Positions 5,941-13,920 of a stretch of 55,186 nt of DNA are shown here, piece after piece. Below the pieces are notes generated by a model that saw only the letters and a list, made by a program, of their open reading frames with translations, did no database searches and had not been told where the DNA came from. This DNA is from a virus. The translations under genes and the position numbers were made by a program. Location: IMG/VR virus record IMGVR_UViG_3300030099_006009, positions 1-55,186 of that record; one strand, written 5' to 3'. Position 1 is the first letter of the stretch. Each line of letters begins with the position of its first letter.

Positions 5941-6871
5941 GTAGTTCAAGATACTTAGCAACAGCCAACTCCTTGTGTTTAGCCTCTACCATGATATCAA
6001 CATCATTACCATAAGTGTCAATATAATCGTAGACGTAATCAGAATGGGCTTGAGGTCTAATTGATTCGTCAAGTCGTTCTTTACTCCGACTCTCGCTATA
6101 GTGTACAACTGGTGTGATACCCTCCGGCCAAGTTGATATAGCCAACTCCAAAGCCTCTTGTTCACTAAGCCCCCCATCACAAAAACGGTGGTGATGGTAG
6201 TCGAACACAATGGGCACGCCAATTCTACTGTATACTCCATGATATAACTCCTTAACTGAATACATACTTGATTTATCATCATTCTCTACCGTCAAACGAG
6301 ACTTAACTCTATCCGGTAGTCTTTCAAAATTTTTACAAAACCTTTCCATTGATTTTGGTTTGTCACCATAAGCACCACCGATGTGAATATTAATTTTGTT
6401 GTATGGTGTTCTACTGAGATTCATCATATCAAATGTATCGCCATGCATCGTCAAGTCACCAACACAATTTTCAACAACATGTTCGTGTGGCGAAGTCAAT
6501 ACATTGAAAGGACCTGGATGAGATGTAATCCTAACACCATGTGTATCTACCTTAACACCAGCAGAATGTAAATATCTTTTAATCCACTTCAAATCTTTTA
6601 AGTCTTCCCATTCATACTCCGACTTCCAAGGTGCAAGTCCACTAGTAATACGAAAAAACTTATAACCATTTAAAATGTTCCAATCGATAATTTTATCTAA
6701 GTCCATGGCATTTGCCAGTGCAAGTTCACTCGCATAATCCACACCTTTGGACTCAAACGTTCTCTTAATCATACTACGACCTGTAGTGATTGGTTTAACT
6801 CCCTTTTCTTTACCACCCCACTTTTGTGGATATGATAATTGCATGTTTATACACGCATAACCTATGTTCAT
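5933..6871 (-). CDS. uvsE: UV-damage endonuclease UvdE/UvsE
   Basis: Predicted TIM-barrel endonuclease that nicks DNA 5' to pyrimidine dimers and some other lesions, using metal ions. The 312 residues match the family from the first strand (MNIGYACINMQL) through RMSPHP-like variants: here RITSHPGPFNVLTSP (about 114-128), then NIHIGGAYGDK, LTVENDDK (metal-ligand Glu), PIVFDYHHHRFC with clustered His, and TPVVHYSESR. Length is normal for the core family. Common in marine T4-like phages, where it repairs UV damage to phage DNA. Overlaps MazG by 4 bases. Confidence 0.93.
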   Translation of the reverse strand: MNIGYACINMQLSYPQKWGGKEKGVKPITTGRSMIKRTFESKGVDYASELALANAMDLDKIIDWNILNGYKFFRITSGLAPWKSEYEWEDLKDLKWIKRYLHSAGVKVDTHGVRITSHPGPFNVLTSPHEHVVENCVGDLTMHGDTFDMMNLSRTPYNKINIHIGGAYGDKPKSMERFCKNFERLPDRVKSRLTVENDDKSSMYSVKELYHGVYSRIGVPIVFDYHHHRFCDGGLSEQEALELAISTWPEGITPVVHYSESRSKERLDESIRPQAHSDYVYDYIDTYGNDVDIMVEAKHKELAVAKYLELHG

Positions 6872-7179
6872 AATAAGTTACTCCATCTTTTTAATTTTTT
6901 CTTTTTAACTTCTACTCTTTCGTAGACATCTTCCCAACTTATAAGGTCATATTCATGCATCAATTCCATCATACACACAACATCACCAACCTCTTTGATG
7001 AGTTTTTCATTGTCATGGTAATTATCACACCTTATAGCTTTACTACATTGTTGTATAAGTTCACCACACTCTTCCATAGTAATGGTCATTAATTCTTGTA
7101 GTTGATCTTCCATTTCATGTTTTTTATCTTTTAATTCCATAGCCATCCCCTCTATCCAATTGCTTGGTTTTTTTTTCAT
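6868..7179 (-). CDS. mazG: MazG-like nucleotide pyrophosphohydrolase
   Basis: Single-domain MazG-type protein of 103 residues, expected to hydrolyse (d)NTPs or alarmones to monophosphates with Mg2+. The metal-binding pattern is visible as EECGE (about 36-40) followed by EVGD (about 64-67), the ExxE...ExxD arrangement of all-alpha NTP pyrophosphatases. It sits in overlap between deformylase and UvdE. MazG proteins are frequent in marine phages, though their in vivo substrate is debated. Confidence 0.87.
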   Translation of the reverse strand: MKKKPSNWIEGMAMELKDKKHEMEDQLQELMTITMEECGELIQQCSKAIRCDNYHDNEKLIKEVGDVVCMMELMHEYDLISWEDVYERVEVKKKKLKRWSNLL

Positions 7180-7805
7180 TCCATCACCCAGCCTTGATTT
7201 AAAAGAGTTTGTGCCTTCTTGTATTTTAATACTTTAACTGCATCATCTTTTTTGATAGTAACTAATTGATTACGACCTATTTTCTTTTCAACTTGGACAG
7301 TAGTATCTACTTTTCTATCCATACATACAACACCGTTGAGATGGTCGATTTCATGTTGAACACAGACAGACTCCAAGGTTCTTAACTCTGCATCTTGTTT
7401 TTTACTTCGTTGTTTTTCCCAACTACCTTTAGTGTCGGTAGGTGTTTCTGCTCCACTAAAATACCAATCACTTTCTGATTGTTCTGTGGATATAATCACA
7501 TCTCTGTATCGTTTGGTGTGTACTCCTTTGCCTGGATAAGATAAACAACCCTCGTAAAAAGGTATTTCATTTTCTTTTGAAATGATTTTCGGATTGATGA
7601 GTACCAAAGGTTCACGAACATTGACAACGGCCACTTGTGCATCAATACCCACTTGATTAGCTGCCAACCCAATACCGTCCCCTCTTTTGTTAAGTATCTG
7701 AAATAGTTCTGTTGCGATAGATAGTCCTTCTTCAACTGAGACCTCACGAAGTTTTTTGTTTATAATAGGGTTGTGTTCTTTTATACAATTAATTACTTTC
7801 TTCAT
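7176..7805 (-). CDS. def: Peptide deformylase, with insert and C-terminal extension
   Basis: Removes the formyl group from nascent proteins in the cytoplasm. All three motifs are present: GIGLAANQVG (motif 1), EGCLS with the metal Cys (motif 2) and HEIDHLNG with two metal His and catalytic Glu (motif 3). Between motifs 2 and 3 there is an extra charged stretch (about 100-135, SWEKQRSKKQDAE), and after motif 3 about 45 residues that bacterial forms lack. The ATG lies 6 bases after a perfect promoter -10 box and has no ribosome site, suggesting a leaderless message. First gene of the P3 unit. Confidence 0.95.
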   Translation of the reverse strand: MKKVINCIKEHNPIINKKLREVSVEEGLSIATELFQILNKRGDGIGLAANQVGIDAQVAVVNVREPLVLINPKIISKENEIPFYEGCLSYPGKGVHTKRYRDVIISTEQSESDWYFSGAETPTDTKGSWEKQRSKKQDAELRTLESVCVQHEIDHLNGVVCMDRKVDTTVQVEKKIGRNQLVTIKKDDAVKVLKYKKAQTLLNQGWVME

Positions 7806-7811
7806 ACTATT

Positions 7812-7840
7812 AATATACGAAGAAATAATGTATATGTCAA
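7812..7840 (-). promoter_or_regulatory. Strong sigma70-type promoter P3
   Basis: TTGACA, 17 bases, TATATT: the best consensus match in the window. The -10 box ends 6 bases before the deformylase ATG, so the expected transcript starts at or next to the A of ATG. The -35 box overlaps the stop codon of the preceding 56-aa gene. Confidence 0.85.
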
Positions 7841-8007
7841 GGAATTAATTTAACGATATGTGATGGGATGACATAGATGGCACCTGTATCAGTTGTCACT
7901 CTGATAAAACCCTCAGCAGCCTTACCCTCAATAATTACTTTATCTCCACGATGTAGAGCACCCTTATCGTTAAAAAAGTCTTTAATTAACATTGCTTTTT
8001 GTTTCAT
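7837..8007 (-). CDS. Small SH3-like hypothetical protein, 56 aa
   Basis: Not recognised. MKQKAMLIKDFFNDKGALHR is followed by a compact beta-rich part (HRGDKVIIEG, GFIRVTTDTGAIYVIPSHIV) resembling a small SH3 or KOW-like barrel, a resemblance by pattern only. ATG overlaps the stop of the HNH-like gene (ATGA). The TGA lies in the -35 box of promoter P3, so this gene ends the upstream unit. Confidence 0.65.
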   Translation of the reverse strand: MKQKAMLIKDFFNDKGALHRGDKVIIEGKAAEGFIRVTTDTGAIYVIPSHIVKLIP

Positions 8008-8510
8008 TTGTAAAACCTCTCTGACGATGGCATATGTCCGTTATGTGAAAGGAAACAATTAGGACATAACAATCTCAGATTTTCTAATGTGTTGTTTGTT
8101 ACATCTCCGTCCACATAATCTAAACGAAGAGCAACTGATTCTTTACCTATGATAATTTCATTGTACCCACAAGAACTACATTCTTCTTCAACCCACTTGT
8201 CTTTAAGTAGTCGTTTCTTAATGTACCCAGCCCTCATACGATACTTTTTAGTGCCATCAAGAATTTGGTCAAGTGATTTTATCCATCTACCATAACCTTT
8301 TTTAATGCCGACACCTGATGGATTTAGATGCCCCTCAAACAAGCCGTATGTTTTAGCATACTTACGGTAAGTTAGGTAACTTACACCTAACCAACGAGCA
8401 GCTGCCATATTAGATTTAGTCTGAGATTGAGCATCTTCAATCATCTTCTTGGTAAGAACGAGTTTCTTACCTTTGATTCTTATCGGCTTTTGAAAGTTAC
8501 GACTTGACAT
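8004..8510 (-). CDS. HTH plus degenerate HNH-like zinc protein
   Basis: A 168-residue protein. Residues about 18-55 look like a helix-turn-helix (MAAARWLGVSYLTYRKYAK). The C-terminal half has two zinc knuckles, CSSC and CPNC, around LRLDYVDGDVTNNTLENLRL, which is the HNH endonuclease fold pattern. Active HNH enzymes have DH at the LDY position and usually a His after CPNC; here these are Tyr and Phe, so nuclease activity is doubtful. It may be a DNA-binding regulator derived from a homing-type nuclease. Overlaps both neighbours by a few bases. Confidence 0.75.
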   Translation of the reverse strand: MSSRNFQKPIRIKGKKLVLTKKMIEDAQSQTKSNMAAARWLGVSYLTYRKYAKTYGLFEGHLNPSGVGIKKGYGRWIKSLDQILDGTKKYRMRAGYIKKRLLKDKWVEEECSSCGYNEIIIGKESVALRLDYVDGDVTNNTLENLRLLCPNCFLSHNGHMPSSERFYK

Positions 8511-8718
8511 AGATTTCGTCTTTATCTCCTAACTGAACTTCTTTTAGTTCTTTCACATCAAGTGCAACTCCATCTTTAACTTTACGAAAAGTCTTAGCTT
8601 GACTATTTGGTCTTAGTCTAAATACTTCTCCGATATTCACATCACCAAAGAATTCTTTGTCAAAATCACTACCAACTTTTGGTGGATCATATCTGTCTTG
8701 AGCGTGATCGTTTGCCAT
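8497..8718 (-). CDS. Hypothetical protein, 73 aa
   Basis: Not recognised. Begins MANDHAQDRYDPPKVGSDFD, then a likely small beta fold (GEVFRLRPNSQAKTFRKVKDG, ALDVKELKEVQLGDKDEIYV) resembling short accessory proteins seen in other T4-like marine phages. Ends inside the HNH-like gene start; separated by 1 base from the gene before. Confidence 0.65.
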   Translation of the reverse strand: MANDHAQDRYDPPKVGSDFDKEFFGDVNIGEVFRLRPNSQAKTFRKVKDGVALDVKELKEVQLGDKDEIYVKS

Positions 8719-8719
8719 A

Positions 8720-8935
8720 TTAATCCTCCACCCTTTGAGAATCTTGTAAATCTCTGACTATTTTTGAAATGTACTCGAAGTTCTCTGATACAAGATCAAA
8801 GGGTTTTACTTCTGAATAACTCACCTTAGCACCTAGATTTTTTTTGTACAAAGTTATATTTAACTTATCGTACATGTTGTCAATAGCAGCTCTAAGTTTT
8901 TTTAACTCTACTGATGCTTCATCACTTATTTTCAT
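8720..8935 (-). CDS. Hypothetical protein, 71 aa
   Basis: Not recognised. Begins MKISDEASVELKKLRAAIDN; helical and charged throughout, with a likely coiled-coil tendency. The ATG at 8935 is preferred to a TTG four codons earlier because GGAG is 6 bases upstream. Start lies within the end of the preceding gene. Confidence 0.65.
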   Translation of the reverse strand: MKISDEASVELKKLRAAIDNMYDKLNITLYKKNLGAKVSYSEVKPFDLVSENFEYISKIVRDLQDSQRVED

Positions 8936-9155
8936 TTTTGTCTCCAAACTTAATTTCTAATTGATTTTTGTTTTCATTTTCGTCATTCCAAGGACCATCT
9001 TCCATTTCATCTATGTATCCAAATATAAAACCGGTGATGTCTTTTTCTAAGCTAGTCAATTCATTGAAGGCTAGCTTTCTGACAAAAAATCTTTCTTCTT
9101 TATCTACTATCGTGGTCATCAAGTTATTGATATAAGAACCTAATTTATTTTCCAT
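8922..9155 (-). CDS. Hypothetical protein, 77 aa
   Basis: Not recognised. Begins MENKLGSYINNLMTTIVDKE, with an acidic, Asn-rich end (WNDENENKNQLEIKFGDKNE). GAGG lies 5 bases before the ATG. First gene after the glycan cluster; 28 bases separate it from the epimerase gene upstream. Confidence 0.65.
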   Translation of the reverse strand: MENKLGSYINNLMTTIVDKEERFFVRKLAFNELTSLEKDITGFIFGYIDEMEDGPWNDENENKNQLEIKFGDKNENK

Positions 9156-9183
9156 TATAACCTCATATTACACTTATAAATAG

Positions 9184-10107
9184 TTAGTTAGTCTTACAAA
9201 CAACATAGTTTTCTTCGATAAATTTAATAATATCTCCACTAGGTTTCCAACCTAAGACATCTTTAGCTTTTGTGTCTTTATTTAGTGTCTCTCTTATTTC
9301 ACCAGGTCTGGCATCAATATATTCTGTGGGATAATCTCCAAAAGCTTTAGCTATTTCATTTATGGAGTAGTTTTTACCATTACCCAACTCAAATGATTGT
9401 CCATTTACATCTTTGTTACCCCAAACATCTAAATGAGCCTCTCCACATCTAATTAAACCGTCAACAATATCACCGACATGAGTAAAGTCTCTTCTCTGTT
9501 CTCCGTCACCAGTAATTGTTAATGGATTTCCTTTTTTAAACTTTCTCTGAAAAATACCTAGTACATTACAATAGCTACCTTCACTTGCTTGATATTCACC
9601 ATATACATTGTAAAATCTACATATCGAAGTTGGAAGTTGGTATATTTTGTTATACAAGTCCAATAAGTGTTCATTCTGCCATTTGGTGAATGTATAAGGG
9701 TTAGCAAACACATCTCCGGTAACAGATGAAGAACCAGCGTATATGACAGGCGTTTCCCAATGTCTAGCCCACTCTAATACATTAATTGTTGCCATCGGAC
9801 CTGACTTGAAGGTATCTACTGGTTTTTTAAAAGATGGCACTATTCTTGGTAGTGCTGCTAAATGAAATATAATATCAACAGGCTCTATTTGACAATCACA
9901 AGTAATATCACATTCACAAGTATTCCACAAAGACCACCATATAGTATCTGATAAATCTTTATCATAATATAAACAACCCTCTTGTTCATTTTCCTTCTTT
10001 CCCGTTGAATAGTTGTCTACGGATATGACTTCATGTCCATCTTTTAATAATCTTTTTATTAAGTTAGTGCCTACAAATCCAGCACCACCTGTAACTAATG
10101 CTCGCAT
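9184..10107 (-). CDS. NAD-dependent sugar epimerase/dehydratase (extended SDR), copy 1
   Basis: Acts on a nucleotide sugar, GalE-like 4-epimerase or 4,6-dehydratase. The 307 residues begin with the NAD-binding TGGAGFVG (6-13) and DNYSTGKK, have AGSSS as the Ser-containing strand and YTFTK as the YxxxK catalytic pair, then QRRDFTHVGD and a C-terminal GWKPS. It is a clear paralog of the epimerase at 25574 (shared TSICRFYNVYG and IVDGL). Unlike that copy it carries an insert CECDITCDC (64-72) with four Cys. Last gene of the glycan cluster; overlaps the glycosyltransferase upstream by 13 bases. Confidence 0.87.
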   Translation of the reverse strand: MRALVTGGAGFVGTNLIKRLLKDGHEVISVDNYSTGKKENEQEGCLYYDKDLSDTIWWSLWNTCECDITCDCQIEPVDIIFHLAALPRIVPSFKKPVDTFKSGPMATINVLEWARHWETPVIYAGSSSVTGDVFANPYTFTKWQNEHLLDLYNKIYQLPTSICRFYNVYGEYQASEGSYCNVLGIFQRKFKKGNPLTITGDGEQRRDFTHVGDIVDGLIRCGEAHLDVWGNKDVNGQSFELGNGKNYSINEIAKAFGDYPTEYIDARPGEIRETLNKDTKAKDVLGWKPSGDIIKFIEENYVVCKTN

Positions 10108-11321
10108 GTTATTAACTCCTTCTCATATGTTTTTAAAGAGTTGATGTGAAATTTGAATATATCAAGTTCCATCTTCCCCAACTCTCCACTTTGTTGTAAT
10201 ATTTCTGATAAATTGACAATGGTTTGAAAATTTTGATTGTTCAATTGATTACAATCAAACTCAACTATTATGTTATTTTTTAAGTCTCGTGGTTTTTTAT
10301 TTCCATACATCCATATCTTATTGTCTAAATTAAACTGAGTATTTGATTGCTCCTCCATTCGATACTCATTTGAGTATCTACCTACCGAACCATAATCTAG
10401 ATAAATGTCACTACACCAAGGTTCTAATTCATACAACATTTGTTTATCACAATTGTATGCAACAAATCCTATGTCATATTTTGGTGGTATGATAGGTTTC
10501 AAATACTCATCGTGTTTCACCATATGTCCCCACTTACGAATAAAATTACGAGTTGACCTAAGATTCTGAGCTAACCACTCTGACGATTCTCTACCCTTCA
10601 TAAACACTTGACCTGCTGGATTTCTCATAGCTCCATCTTTAAATCGTGAACCTCTACAAGTCATATGATATACATAGCCTTGCCAAGTCTGTATCGTTTC
10701 GTATCCAGCCAATACAAACCTATTAAATATATCAGAGTCCTCTTTTGATTGTGGAGCATACAACGGGTCGTGTCCACCAATACTTGTAAAGTCATCTTTA
10801 TATATTGCCCAAGGAGCAAAGATACCATCTGTAACTTTATCTTCACCTTGTTTATCATCATCAAGAAACTTTAACAAACCTAACTCGTCAAACTCTTCTG
10901 GTTCTATACCAAAGTCTTGTAGTATCTTTTCAGGACCATCAGGATGTAGTGGTGGTTCAATACGAGTCGCACTAACTACTTTACCTCGTTCCAAATGTTT
11001 TAGAACTTCTTCATCCATTTTAGGACAGGCATACATATCAGCATGATAAATCATTACGATATCACTTGTCGCCATGTCTACTAACGTATCGTAAAGTATC
11101 GTGTGACCTAACCTCGTAGGTCCTTCGTTACGATGTATCTTTATATTACCATCTTTTTCAGCAATCTCTTGCATCCACTCCCAAGTCCCATCATCGGAGA
11201 AATCATCAGCCCAACATATTTCATGTCGGTATCCTAAGTTCTTTCTGATACTATTGTAAGACCACTTAAGGTACTTTAGATTGTTTCTACTTGGTTGTAT
11301 AAAACTTATTACCTTATCCAT
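10095..11321 (-). CDS. Glycosyltransferase family 2 (GT-A) with C-terminal extension
   Basis: The N-terminal about 250 residues are a GT-A domain: ISFIQPSRNNLKYLKWSYNS, WADDFSDDGTWEWM as the nucleotide-binding acidic loop, and YHADMY as the DxD-like metal site. The last 150 residues (IGFVAYNCDKQMLYELEPW and on) form a separate part of unknown role. Sugar donor and acceptor cannot be told. Ends overlapping the epimerase; starts overlapping the GT-B gene. No membrane segment, so probably soluble or membrane-peripheral in the host cell. Confidence 0.8.
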   Translation of the reverse strand: MDKVISFIQPSRNNLKYLKWSYNSIRKNLGYRHEICWADDFSDDGTWEWMQEIAEKDGNIKIHRNEGPTRLGHTILYDTLVDMATSDIVMIYHADMYACPKMDEEVLKHLERGKVVSATRIEPPLHPDGPEKILQDFGIEPEEFDELGLLKFLDDDKQGEDKVTDGIFAPWAIYKDDFTSIGGHDPLYAPQSKEDSDIFNRFVLAGYETIQTWQGYVYHMTCRGSRFKDGAMRNPAGQVFMKGRESSEWLAQNLRSTRNFIRKWGHMVKHDEYLKPIIPPKYDIGFVAYNCDKQMLYELEPWCSDIYLDYGSVGRYSNEYRMEEQSNTQFNLDNKIWMYGNKKPRDLKNNIIVEFDCNQLNNQNFQTIVNLSEILQQSGELGKMELDIFKFHINSLKTYEKELITCEH

Positions 11322-12294
11322 TATGTAATTCCTCTAATATATTAGTTATGTATGGCACAAAATTACTCTCCGTATACAATGAACTTTCGTAGTGAGCCAT
11401 TGTGCTAGCACTACAATGTTTGTAAAATGTTTCGTTTTTTAATTGTTTTGCTAATTCAATTGCACCTTGTAAATCTCCATCCTCTACCGTTAATGTTGGA
11501 TGTAACTCTTCTTGTGTGTCTAAACCACTATATCCAATACAAGGTATACCGTGAAAAGAACAGTTTAATGCAAATGTTCCAGCAGCGTGAGTTGGCATTA
11601 AATGAACTCCAACATGGTATTGACTTAAATTATTCATCCAATCCACCCAAGTCATGTAAGGTAGATGTTGTATATCCATCTCATCTTCTCTATCTATTTT
11701 TCTACCCATTGATGGAGCAACAATTGGCATGTTAAATTCTTGAGCTACTATATAAGAATCAAACCCACCATACCACCTAACCATATTACCACCAATAATC
11801 ACAGCATCACTCCACTCATTTCGTGGCGTGATACCCAACCTTTCAGCTAACATTAGTGTTGGCATTTTATGTACAGGTTTGTTTGTGATACCTCTGTAAT
11901 AGTTTACATCTTTATGATTATGAGCAAACAACATATCAAATTCTGTAAGAGCATTAAACCACCAAATCTGCTGTTCCATTGTGTAATCTTGGAAATACCA
12001 ATGAGGACCCTCCTGCATTGATATGGTTTTTTTACATAGTTTTTTCAAATCACCCAACATATCAAATGTCATCAATTTATCAACATTTGTTTTAGGTAGT
12101 GTTACTATGCCAAAGTCAAAATGATTATCACCAAAGTGTTGTAACACCTGTGGTAATTGAAAGATGGGATAATGTTCAGCACCCAAGATATATTTTGTAG
12201 ATACGTCATTTCTCATATTAGGATTATCTAATGAAACCTTACCTTGCCAACCACCTTCGGTAAACCAAGCTATTTTGTAGTTACTTAACCCCAT
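11314..12294 (-). CDS. GT-B-type glycosyltransferase-like protein
   Basis: A 326-residue protein with two Rossmann-like halves. The C-terminal part has VIIGGNMVRWYGG, then GTFALNCSFHGIPCIGYSG, a region like the donor-sugar loop of GT4-type enzymes, followed by HPTLTVEDGDLQGAIELAKQ. The classic GT4 EGFG motif is not clear, so this may belong to a less-studied family. Within the operon it sits between the CapD-like dehydratase and a GT2, with overlaps on both sides. Confidence 0.65.
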   Translation of the reverse strand: MGLSNYKIAWFTEGGWQGKVSLDNPNMRNDVSTKYILGAEHYPIFQLPQVLQHFGDNHFDFGIVTLPKTNVDKLMTFDMLGDLKKLCKKTISMQEGPHWYFQDYTMEQQIWWFNALTEFDMLFAHNHKDVNYYRGITNKPVHKMPTLMLAERLGITPRNEWSDAVIIGGNMVRWYGGFDSYIVAQEFNMPIVAPSMGRKIDREDEMDIQHLPYMTWVDWMNNLSQYHVGVHLMPTHAAGTFALNCSFHGIPCIGYSGLDTQEELHPTLTVEDGDLQGAIELAKQLKNETFYKHCSASTMAHYESSLYTESNFVPYITNILEELHNG

Positions 12295-13187
12295 ACTAAT
12301 TTCTTCATTTCTTCTTTGGTCATTTTTTCAGCACTAGCAGAGTTATAAGGTTCAGATAGTTTGTTATTACCTTCGTTTTTTTCCATCCTTATGTGAATAT
12401 CATCTCCGTAAATAAAAGTATTTGATATTTCTCTTTCTGATATTAAATCTTCATCTGTTTTTTCGCCTGGTCTTTTACCAACTATTTCTATGTCATCAGA
12501 AATAACTTTAGCTAAATCTAACATGTTTACGCATTTCATTTTATACGACTTTACAAAACCACCACCATTTTCTCTAGTAAACCATATCGTTCTATTGATT
12601 AAACCAGCTGCATCTTCTTTAGTGAATATTAATCTATTCATGTTTGAATCTGTAAGTTTAAGTGGTTTACCTTCTTTTTTTAACTTCAACCAAAATGGTA
12701 ATACCGAACCAGCACTATGTGCCACATTAGCAAATCTAGTCAACGCAAATCTATTGTCGTATGTGTTAGTGTTCATAAAAACCCTCTCCATTAGATACTT
12801 TGAAGCACCATAAACACTCTCTGACAAACAGGCTTTGTCTGTACTGACACCAACTGTAATTGGAATATCATTTATGACACTAGCCTCTACCACATTTAAA
12901 CTACCCATCACATTTACATTACACCCAGCAATTGGATTAGTCTCCATCAAATCAATGTGTTTCATAGCAGCTGAATGAACCACTACATCTGGTTTTACTT
13001 CTTTGAATACTCTAAGTAGTAAAGATTTATCCTCTATATTACCCACATAACATTTAACATTTGGATACTCTCTTTTTAAATTTGTTATGTTTTCTTCATT
13101 TCTACTAATACTAATGTACTCATTATCATTCTGTGCTATTATGGCTTTCCCTACAGTTCCTGTTCCACCTGTTATTAATATCTTCAT
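12285..13187 (-). CDS. CapD/PseB-like nucleotide-sugar 4,6-dehydratase
   Basis: Predicted UDP-GlcNAc (or similar) inverting 4,6-dehydratase/5-epimerase, first step to several amino-deoxy sugars. Seen: TGGTGTVG (7-14, NAD site), SAAMKHID, VSTDKA with catalytic Asp/Lys, YGASK as the Tyr-Lys pair, NVAHSAGSVLPFW and a RLIFT block equivalent to MTRF. At 300 residues it is near the length of soluble PseB-type enzymes and lacks the membrane half of CapD. It fits with the aminotransferase and other sugar genes further upstream in the cluster. Confidence 0.85.
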   Translation of the reverse strand: MKILITGGTGTVGKAIIAQNDNEYISISRNEENITNLKREYPNVKCYVGNIEDKSLLLRVFKEVKPDVVVHSAAMKHIDLMETNPIAGCNVNVMGSLNVVEASVINDIPITVGVSTDKACLSESVYGASKYLMERVFMNTNTYDNRFALTRFANVAHSAGSVLPFWLKLKKEGKPLKLTDSNMNRLIFTKEDAAGLINRTIWFTRENGGGFVKSYKMKCVNMLDLAKVISDDIEIVGKRPGEKTDEDLISEREISNTFIYGDDIHIRMEKNEGNNKLSEPYNSASAEKMTKEEMKKLVWG

Positions 13188-13188
13188 A

Positions 13189-13920
13189 TCAACTCCTAAA
13201 TGCCATTTGGTTATCGTAATCTACTTTTAACCTTGGATAAAACTTTTTTTCTATATATCTAAATACGTCTTGATCTTGAGAACCTTTAGGATAGTCTTTA
13301 GGATTGGTTTTTAACCATTCATGATATTCCCCCATAGTCACACCGTGTGGAATAGCATATTTCATAGTCTCCTCTATCATTTCCTTTATAAAAGATGTTT
13401 TACCTATGTAAACTCCACTATTCAAATATCTTCCTGATTTATTAATAGTATCCACCCATTTTTTTATCTCTGGCATACAACTATAACCATCTATCGAATG
13501 TGTTGACATAAAAAGAGCATCACAATCAAAAGACTTAAATATATCCATTACTTTTTGTGGTTCATCAACCCATATCACATCTATGGCATCTAAACACATA
13601 AAGTATTCTGTTTTACATTCATCTGAATTCAAATAGTTATGTAACATCTCAAACTTAAATGTATTTCTCCACGGAAGTCTAGCATCTCTAAGAACAACTA
13701 AATCCATTCCTAAATACTCCATATTTCTTTCCAATATAGATTGTTCCTCATAACCTGATAGATGTGGTATTATTCTATCAGATAATGTTCCCTCATTTCT
13801 ACAAGTAACTATAGTCAAATCATCTGGCTTCTCAAACTGTACAGGTCCACTTTGAATCAACTGTTCCATAGCTTGTTTTACTATGTGTCTATCGTGAATT
13901 ATTGGTTGTGTTATATCCAT
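13189..13920 (-). CDS. PLOD/GT25-like glycosyltransferase
   Basis: A 243-residue protein of the glycosyltransferase type related to lysyl hydroxylase (PLOD) N-terminal and GT25 domains. The acidic metal site is FMCLDAIDVIWV, followed by YLNSGVYIGK and GSQDQDVFRYI, which are family landmarks. Such genes are common in large phages and giant viruses. Donor and acceptor unknown. Abuts the dehydratase by one base and overlaps the next gene. Confidence 0.72.
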   Translation of the reverse strand: MDITQPIIHDRHIVKQAMEQLIQSGPVQFEKPDDLTIVTCRNEGTLSDRIIPHLSGYEEQSILERNMEYLGMDLVVLRDARLPWRNTFKFEMLHNYLNSDECKTEYFMCLDAIDVIWVDEPQKVMDIFKSFDCDALFMSTHSIDGYSCMPEIKKWVDTINKSGRYLNSGVYIGKTSFIKEMIEETMKYAIPHGVTMGEYHEWLKTNPKDYPKGSQDQDVFRYIEKKFYPRLKVDYDNQMAFRS

